Of a stretch of 25,527 nucleotides of DNA, positions 20,577 through 25,527 are shown in pieces. The DNA is from Spinellus fusiger (lineage: Eukaryota; Mucoromycota; Mucoromycetes; Mucorales; Phycomycetaceae). The notes below the pieces were generated by a model that worked only from the letters and a program-made list of their open reading frames with translations, was not told where the DNA came from and searched no databases. Each line of letters starts with the position of its first letter. Within the stretch, counting starts at the first letter, position 1. The stretch covers positions 1-25,527 of the forward strand of contig JALLLS010000160.1 of assembly GCA_025094145.1 (NCBI GenBank), given 5' to 3'. Made by a program: the position numbers and the translations under genes.

Positions 20577-21385
20577 AGTATTTTGTATGGCCTCCTTTGG
20601 CATCAATGACTGCATGGTATCTATCTGTTATACTCTGAACTCATCGTTGTGCAAGTTCAACACCAACTTTCTACATTGATAATAGATACTCTTCTTTCTT
20701 CGATTCATATTTTCAAGGCGTATCAGACATGTTCAATTGAGTTCAAGTCAGGAATTTGTGCGGGCCAGTACTCAAAGTCCCTAATTTGATGTGTCTCTTT
20801 TCACCATATAGCATAGGACTCAATGACAGCTAGCACCATCTTCTTGTAACAGAAACTATCTGTTTTCTTTCTGATACAATTTCATGAACCAAGGATGGAA
20901 CTCACCAGCCAAAATTCTTATGTATTCGTCTTGGTTTACACTGCTATCAACAACGATTAATGAGCCAAATCCATTAGCCTAATGGCAGCTCTAAAGCATC
21001 ACACCATCGCCACCAAACTACATTGTTGGAACAATAGGGTTATAATTATATCTTTCTCTAACTATTTTAATGACACAGGCATCTCTATTTCTCTTCTTCA
21101 TAATGTATGTTGACTCATCAGACTAAATGATACCTCTCCACTAATCACTTGTTCAACTGGCATGTTCCTTAGCCCAACAAAGCTGTTTCTCTTTGTGTGT
21201 TTTTCAGTGAGGGCTGGCTTGTGGTCTACAGAAAAAGATACATACTCTAATTGATTACAGTAGCTGATAAGGGTGTCTATATATGCATCCACCTCAAACT
21301 TCAATATTCCCAATGTCAGTTGATTGTATGAGGCAAATGGATCCTTTCTAATAACGTCTTTCCAGGTGTCTTGAATCCATCTCAT
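20575..21385 (-). pseudogene. Tc1/mariner transposase remnant, family B
   Basis: A decayed DDE transposase on the minus strand. From 21385 it reads MRWIQDTWKDVIRKDPFASY and NQLTLGI, the second helix-turn-helix part, then HKPALTEKHTKRNSFVGLRN. In a shifted frame come SDESTYIMKKRN (first catalytic Asp), then EYIRILAGEFHPWF, LQEDGASCH (second Asp) and WPAQIPDLNSIEHV (third acidic region), broken by frameshifts and stops. The last 31 codons (GVELAQR, stop, VQSITDRYHAVIDAKGGHTK) lie inside the right arm and are identical to the left copy. The N-terminal helix-turn-helix is missing. Its body differs from the remnant at 9703, so two Tc1 families are present. The transposase and the Fanzor-like gene downstream share orientation, as in Tc1 elements carrying Fanzor cargo. 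Confidence 0.82.
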
Positions 21386-22049
21386 TCACTTTTTAGGGGT
21401 TTACATGACTCTCTAAATGCAATAGTGATCTACACTCTTTGATGTTTCTAAAACTACTTTAAACTATAGGCCTTTTTCCTCTCAATCACAGCCGACCTTA
21501 ATCCGGTAAACAGGCAATAAATACCCAATAATCTTCTATCTTCTACCTTCTACCTTTTCATATTCTCCACAAATGTAATATTCAGAATATTACATTTGAA
21601 ATACTGTGTTGATTTGTCAACATCTATAAAGAAAAAGGTGTTTCATACAATAGAAATAAGTCTCTTCCCTTTTATCACCATGCTTCCCAACAAATATTAA
21701 ACAAATTCAATGAGGGTGATTGTGCATTATGCATCAACTAATCCAATAGCCGGGTTCACCCTTCTTAAAAAAGTGATTTTTCAGTAATTATATAGAAATA
21801 GACACTCGGTAACAAGAAATGTGATTTACAGTGAATAGAAACATAGAGTGACTTGGAGATTCATAGTTTAGTATCCCTATTCTATTCAACACTTTTAGAC
21901 CTTCTTATAAAGGCCCATTGCTATGGTTTTGATTAAAATGGAAGAGAATAAAAGAGTAGAGAGATATCACAGATATTTCTCTGCCTTTTCTCTTAACTGT
22001 ATGATTTATACTTTGAAAACACATCTATGGCTATAGATCACCCTTCTAT
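21386..22049. other. Intergenic region between Tc1 remnant and phosphatase stop
   Basis: About 660 bp, AT-rich. It contains a 29-bp perfect hairpin (listed separately). No coding signal. It likely includes the phosphatase 3' UTR and the decayed 5' end of the family B element. Confidence 0.45.
21570..21598. repeat. Perfect 14-bp hairpin with one-base loop
   Basis: CAAATGTAATATTC, a single A, then GAATATTACATTTG: 14-bp arms with perfect complementarity. The site lies 185 bp beyond the 5' end of the family B transposase remnant. It could be a fused pair of terminal repeats, a MITE remnant, or a terminator for the minus-strand phosphatase gene upstream of it. Confidence 0.85.
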
Positions 22050-23405
22050 TCATTCAACACAAATGATTTTACGAACTTTCTCTCGGCACTCTTCATCAAA
22101 CCCAACACTATCGAGATATCCATCCACAGAGCCATAAGTAGAGTTAAAGTGGTGCAATAAGTACTCCATATTCTATTATCTACATTAGTCACTGTGTATC
22201 CGACCCGACTTTACCTTTGGAGGAGTCTCAGCAAACTCATCAGAGAATCCCGAATCACGAATCTCCTTTAATAAGATATCTCTTACGGGTTCCAGCTCTT
22301 TCTGTGTTCTAGCATAATCACGAACAATGATTTCCTCGGGTACTCCAGCAATGGATTGTACTAGGCAAGCCAAGATACCAGTACGGTCCTTGCCATGACT
22401 GCAGTGGATGTGAATAGGGTAATTCTTGGGATCTGTAAACACATCCAAAGAGTGTCGTATTTCAGACTTGCAGTGGAGGGTGAGTTGCTTGTACATGACA
22501 GAAACACCCATAGGAGAGAGAACATCTCTTCCTACAATGTAAACTGCCTTTTTTTTCTGACAAAAGAGCATCAGTAACAGAATGGTACTATGAATTGATA
22601 GTGGAGCATACATATATAAAAGAAAGAAAAAAGAGAGAGAGAATGGTTAGTGTTCTGATAGTGAACACATTTTTTTTTTTTGGAACTTACATTTTGAGGC
22701 GAAGACTACAGGACATAAATACACAGTAACGCTGGAAGTTTTTCCCGGCATAATTAATGCGTATTTTCTTTCTCAGAAAAGTTGATGAGTTGTTGGTATA
22801 GTCGTCTACACGTGTTTTTTCTGGTGCACGTTCAAAGTATTTCCAACCCGTAGTACTTGCTACAAGGTCTTTTGCTTGAACCTACAAGAACACAAAAGTG
22901 AGTTTATTTTGTATTTGTATTTATATCCACTCAAGAGAAAGAAAGAAAAAAGGTTATTTTCTTCTTCTTCCTCTTTCTAAATATGTCTTGGGAAATATCT
23001 TCTTGAGGCTTACATCTTGAGCAGCCATTGTAGGGAAGCTTTTATCAATGGGCAATCCTGGTAATCCCTCCATGCTGATTATTAATATGTACCTGGACAC
23101 ACACCACCAAGCCTTACTCTGTTCTCAAGTCAATGATGGTGCTTATTCTATGCTCCTTGATGAATGCCTCTACATTTTCATTGGACATATGGTCCATAGT
23201 GGCTGATCGAAACACCAGACCCTCCTTGATATATCTATCCAATGAATATTCGGAATAGAGAAAAAGAGAATAAAGCAGGCATTGTCGCTCTCTACCTTTG
23301 CCTTGTCACTGGGTTCTCTGTAGAATCACCAAAATCCCTGAAATTGAGTATTCCATGGAGTGTGTCGTTGAGTGTATCTGAGGACTTGATATTTATGTTA
23401 AGCAT
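22050..23405 (-). CDS. Tyrosine-protein phosphatase, Y_phosphatase3-like (NFRDxG / HCxxGKDRTG)
   Basis: Six exons (23405-23296, 23234-23118, 23074-23014, 22881-22691, 22587-22215, 22172-22050) join to 975 nt or 324 residues. Residues 21-26 are NFRDFG, the opening signature of this cysteine-phosphatase family, followed by EGLVFRSAT and ISTIIDLRT. The active-site loop is HCSHGKDRTG (221-230; nucleophile Cys222, Arg228). The C-terminus NMEYLLHHFNSTYGSVDGYL and FDEECREKVRKI matches the family end, which justifies the last 42-bp intron. A shorter reading would stop at 22185 and lose this conserved end. The segment around residues 155-175 is hydrophobic, then basic (ITILLLMLFCQKKKAVYIVG), as in fungal relatives. 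The substrate is not predictable; members of the fold act on phosphotyrosine or phosphoinositides. All introns are GT-AG, 42-132 bp. Intact. Confidence 0.88.
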
Positions 23406-24268
23406 AATGGTAAAGAGAAAAGGATGGAGTTGTATTTACAGCTTATAAGAGTAAGGTCTATTCCCATAAAAGGTAAGTTTTTCTTTATTGGATGCTTTTA
23501 TGGTCAAGTCACACCCCAAGAGAAAGAGTGGCTCAATGCAAGCTCATAAATTGATGAGATCATAGTGAGCAGAAGACACTAATTCTAAAGTAGGCTATTG
23601 GTCCACTCGATAACAGAAGATGAAGGGAGCTCAGTCTTTTATCATTGCCATTGTTGAGAATGTAGGGTTTCTAAACTACAAAGACAAACTACCAGGACAA
23701 ACTACTGTGCATAAACTGCAGAGACCTTCTTCCCTGTGTTCTTGTTACTGTTGTTTTTTTTATTTTTTTTTATTTTTTATATAAAAAAAAGTCAATGACC
23801 TAATAGTCCTTTGTACATGCAGCTGATGTAAAGAAGAGGACTGTTCTTTAGGTAGCTACACTGAAGACAGCCCAACAATGTATTAGAAAAGGGAATAAAC
23901 AGTTTAAAACTCATTTGAATGCCTATGTTTACCACTTGCAAGTTGCAACTCTTGTCTTAGCTATTTAGATCTACAGAAACAGTCCCATGTCTCTTGATGC
24001 ATTGCAGTCAATGAATAGCACAGTACATTGAGTGAGTTTACTCTAAATCCAATCTTTATGATTCTTCCATAAGGAACCAATGGCAATAGGAGTGTTTTCT
24101 TGTTACCAAGGCAACTGTCCTTTGGATGACTGCCAGTGAGTTCCTATAGCAAGGTTAGATTAGTTTGTTGTTTTTATTTTATCTTTTATACAGACACTTT
24201 CTTCTGCAAGATATTCTCTCTCTTCTTTGGGCAGTGACTTGCACTCTACCTCACCTTCAACAGTGATG

Positions 24269-24313
24269 GTTTCTATGGTATCTGTTTCTATGGTGTTTGT
24301 TTCTATGGTATCT
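24269..24313. repeat. Three 15-bp tandem units
   Basis: Three units of GTTTCTATGGTATCT, the middle one differing at three positions (GTGTTT in place of ATCT context). The length is a multiple of three, and read on the minus strand it encodes repeated TIET(D/N), which fits a repeat expanded within coding sequence. Confidence 0.85.
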
Positions 24314-24688
24314 GTCTATAGTAAAGCAGTCACTCTTATTATATATAACTATATAAAAATATAAATATAAATATAAATATAAAGAGAGAGGGAGAAAAGT
24401 CACTCTAATATCAGTTACTGAGATGGACTTTCGACAAGATTCCCTAATGAGCAAGTGTCAAGGATAGCCAATTGCGCGGTTTAAACTATTCCTATTGTAT
24501 CATAGTTTTGTGAAAGGTAAAGGGTTTTCTTTTTCATCCGAATTTCTCTCCTCACTATCCCGTAATTCTATTGTTTACATTCCATGTTCATTCTATTTAT
24601 TTATTACATGCAGATGAGTGACTTTTAATTCTATAAAAGACCAATAGAATGACCTTAAAAAAGGGATGGACCCTATCCACAGGTAAAT

Positions 24689-24724
24689 AAACAAGTATTA
24701 ACAAACAAGTATTAACAAACAAAC
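24689..24724. repeat. 14-bp tandem repeat, about 2.6 units
   Basis: AAACAAGTATTAAC is present twice, followed by a partial third copy. It lies in a stretch bounded by a GTAAAT donor-like site (24683) and a TCTCCTGCAG acceptor-like site (about 24753), so it may sit inside an intron of an unassigned plus-strand gene. Confidence 0.85.
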
Positions 24725-25527
24725 GAGTGGCTTACTGTTTGTCTCTCCTGCAGTATGAACTCAGACAAGGCACTATTTGACAAGAAAGGGAATATTATGA
24801 CTTTATGAAACGAATTCCAACAGCTCACAATTGGTTTCCAGCTTAAATGAAGATCGGCTTGGAGAACCCCAAGCAGAGATCTCATAGTGCAGATGCCGAG
24901 AGTATGGGGAAACCACTATGAACTGGGAATAGATGGGACTGTTTTTATTATTATTATTTCTGTCTCTCAAGATGAACAAATGACAAGTCAGTAGGCAATG
25001 GGAGACACTGAAAGGAAGACACCCACAGTGTAATTTCCTTTTCTTTTTCTGTTTCTTGGCTGTGGTATTCACATGGGAGTGAGATAAAGGATCTTCCTCT
25101 GCTGTCTATGTTGATAAAGGAAATATTAAAAGGTAAGTCATCATGGCACAACATCAGAATATAGACACACCTACACACCAGGAGACTCCACTAGCAATAT
25201 TAATAGTAGTCATGGTAACAATAAAATGAAAAAAGAAAAAAAAGAAAGAAAGAAAAAAGAAAGAATTCTTTATTCTCTTCTTTAATCCAAAACATTCTTA
25301 TGGTGAATTCCCTTTTATTTTCTATTTTCTGCTCAACTCCACCGCCATCCAAAACCATCACAGCAGTGCATAGGCGCTCATTGATTTATAGGCACTAGCC
25401 TCAGAACATAGTACCCCATGCTCCAATAGAAAAAGAGAGACATTTGAGCCTACACCCCTACCATCGATAGACACTAAAGTTCTATTAACTCTAATTCTTT
25501 TGGCTAGAGGAATAACCCATTTGAAAT

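Larger units (their letters stand above)
18293..20668 (-). repeat. Right arm of 2,376-bp inverted repeat
   Basis: Inverted copy of 11336-13711, with centre of symmetry at 16002. Both pseudogenes and the 9-bp array recur at mirrored positions with no length change. The boundary at 20668 falls inside the coding frame of the right transposase remnant, and the sequence beyond it has nothing in common with the left flank. Confidence 0.95.
23406..25527. other. Right-end region with unassembled exon-like pieces
   Basis: About 2.1 kb with alternating protein-like and low-complexity stretches, not resolved into a gene. Plus-strand candidates are SFIIAIVENVGFLNYKDKLP (from ATG 23620), VATLKTAQQCIRKGNKQFKT (about 23850-23930), FSCYQGNCPLDDCQ with a good intron (GTGAGT to TTATACAG) leading into HFLLQDILSLLWAVTCTLPH (about 24100-24260), and EIKDLPLLSMLIKEILK before a GTAAGT donor (about 25080-25137). 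Minus-strand candidates are TIETDTIETITVEGEVECKS (about 24320-24230) and IDSRGRSFISLPCEYHSQET (about 25110-25040). Stops interrupt the plus chain (a TAG near 23851), so this may be a degenerating gene. I recognise no family. Confidence 0.3.

Noticed and set aside
22185..22613. Phosphatase ending at 22185 as a 142-residue protein.
   Set aside because: A 42-bp intron (22173-22214) joins the frame to the conserved family C-terminus, and five upstream exons supply the NFRDFG part.
25240..25430. Minus-strand stretch reading NERLCTAVMVLDGGGVEQKI.
   Set aside because: It is open for about 45 codons but I could find no start, acceptor or family. It is too weak to annotate without the sequence to the right.

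Overview
The window looks like nuclear DNA of an early-diverging fungus, most likely Mucoromycota (Mucorales-like). The genes are cut by many short introns (about 37-175 bp, mostly GTAAGT donors, some with clear CTAAC/ACTAAT-type branch sites). Intergenic DNA is AT-rich. The window also holds Tc1/mariner remnants and a Fanzor-type TnpB relative, both common in those genomes. The assignment is inferred from style and content; no marker gene fixes the species.

Positions 1-9311 are a compact housekeeping block. In order they hold the start of a syntaxin-like SNARE (minus, runs off the left edge), the translation factor DENR/Tma22 (minus), a G-patch/C2H2 protein of the GPATCH8 type (minus), a FabG/CBR4-type 3-oxoacyl-ACP reductase (plus), a 17-bp minisatellite, and a large P4-type ATPase (Drs2-like flippase, plus) spread over about 13 exons. 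These genes share no pathway beyond a loose membrane theme (SNARE and flippase). I rebuilt exon structures by following reading frame and family motifs. The flippase has one unexplained one-base frame break and an uncertain 5' end.

Positions 9700-21400 are an accessory island. Two perfectly symmetric, apparently identical arms of 2,376 bp (11336-13711 and 18293-20668) lie inverted around a 4.6-kb spacer. Each arm begins inside the last codons of a dead Tc1/mariner transposase, carries five copies of a 9-bp repeat, and then a Fanzor-like pseudogene that lost its RuvC-I/II core but kept the RuvC-III end. Each arm closes just after a 16-bp perfect palindrome. Outside the arms the transposase remnants differ: family A on the left, family B on the right. 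The spacer contains an apparently intact host-type gene for a protoglobin-like haem protein with a hydrophobic C-terminal tail, then about 3.4 kb of AT-rich DNA with no recognisable gene.

Positions 22050-23405 hold an intact six-exon tyrosine phosphatase of the NFRD-(L/F)-G / HCxxGKDRTG type (Y_phosphatase3-like, minus). The last 2.1 kb contains exon-like fragments on both strands that I could not assemble into a known gene.

The most interesting feature is the long identical inverted repeat made of Tc1 tail plus a gutted Fanzor, wrapped around a host haem-protein gene. It could be a recent composite or fold-back mobile unit, a source of hairpin RNA, or an assembly artefact. The sequence alone cannot decide.
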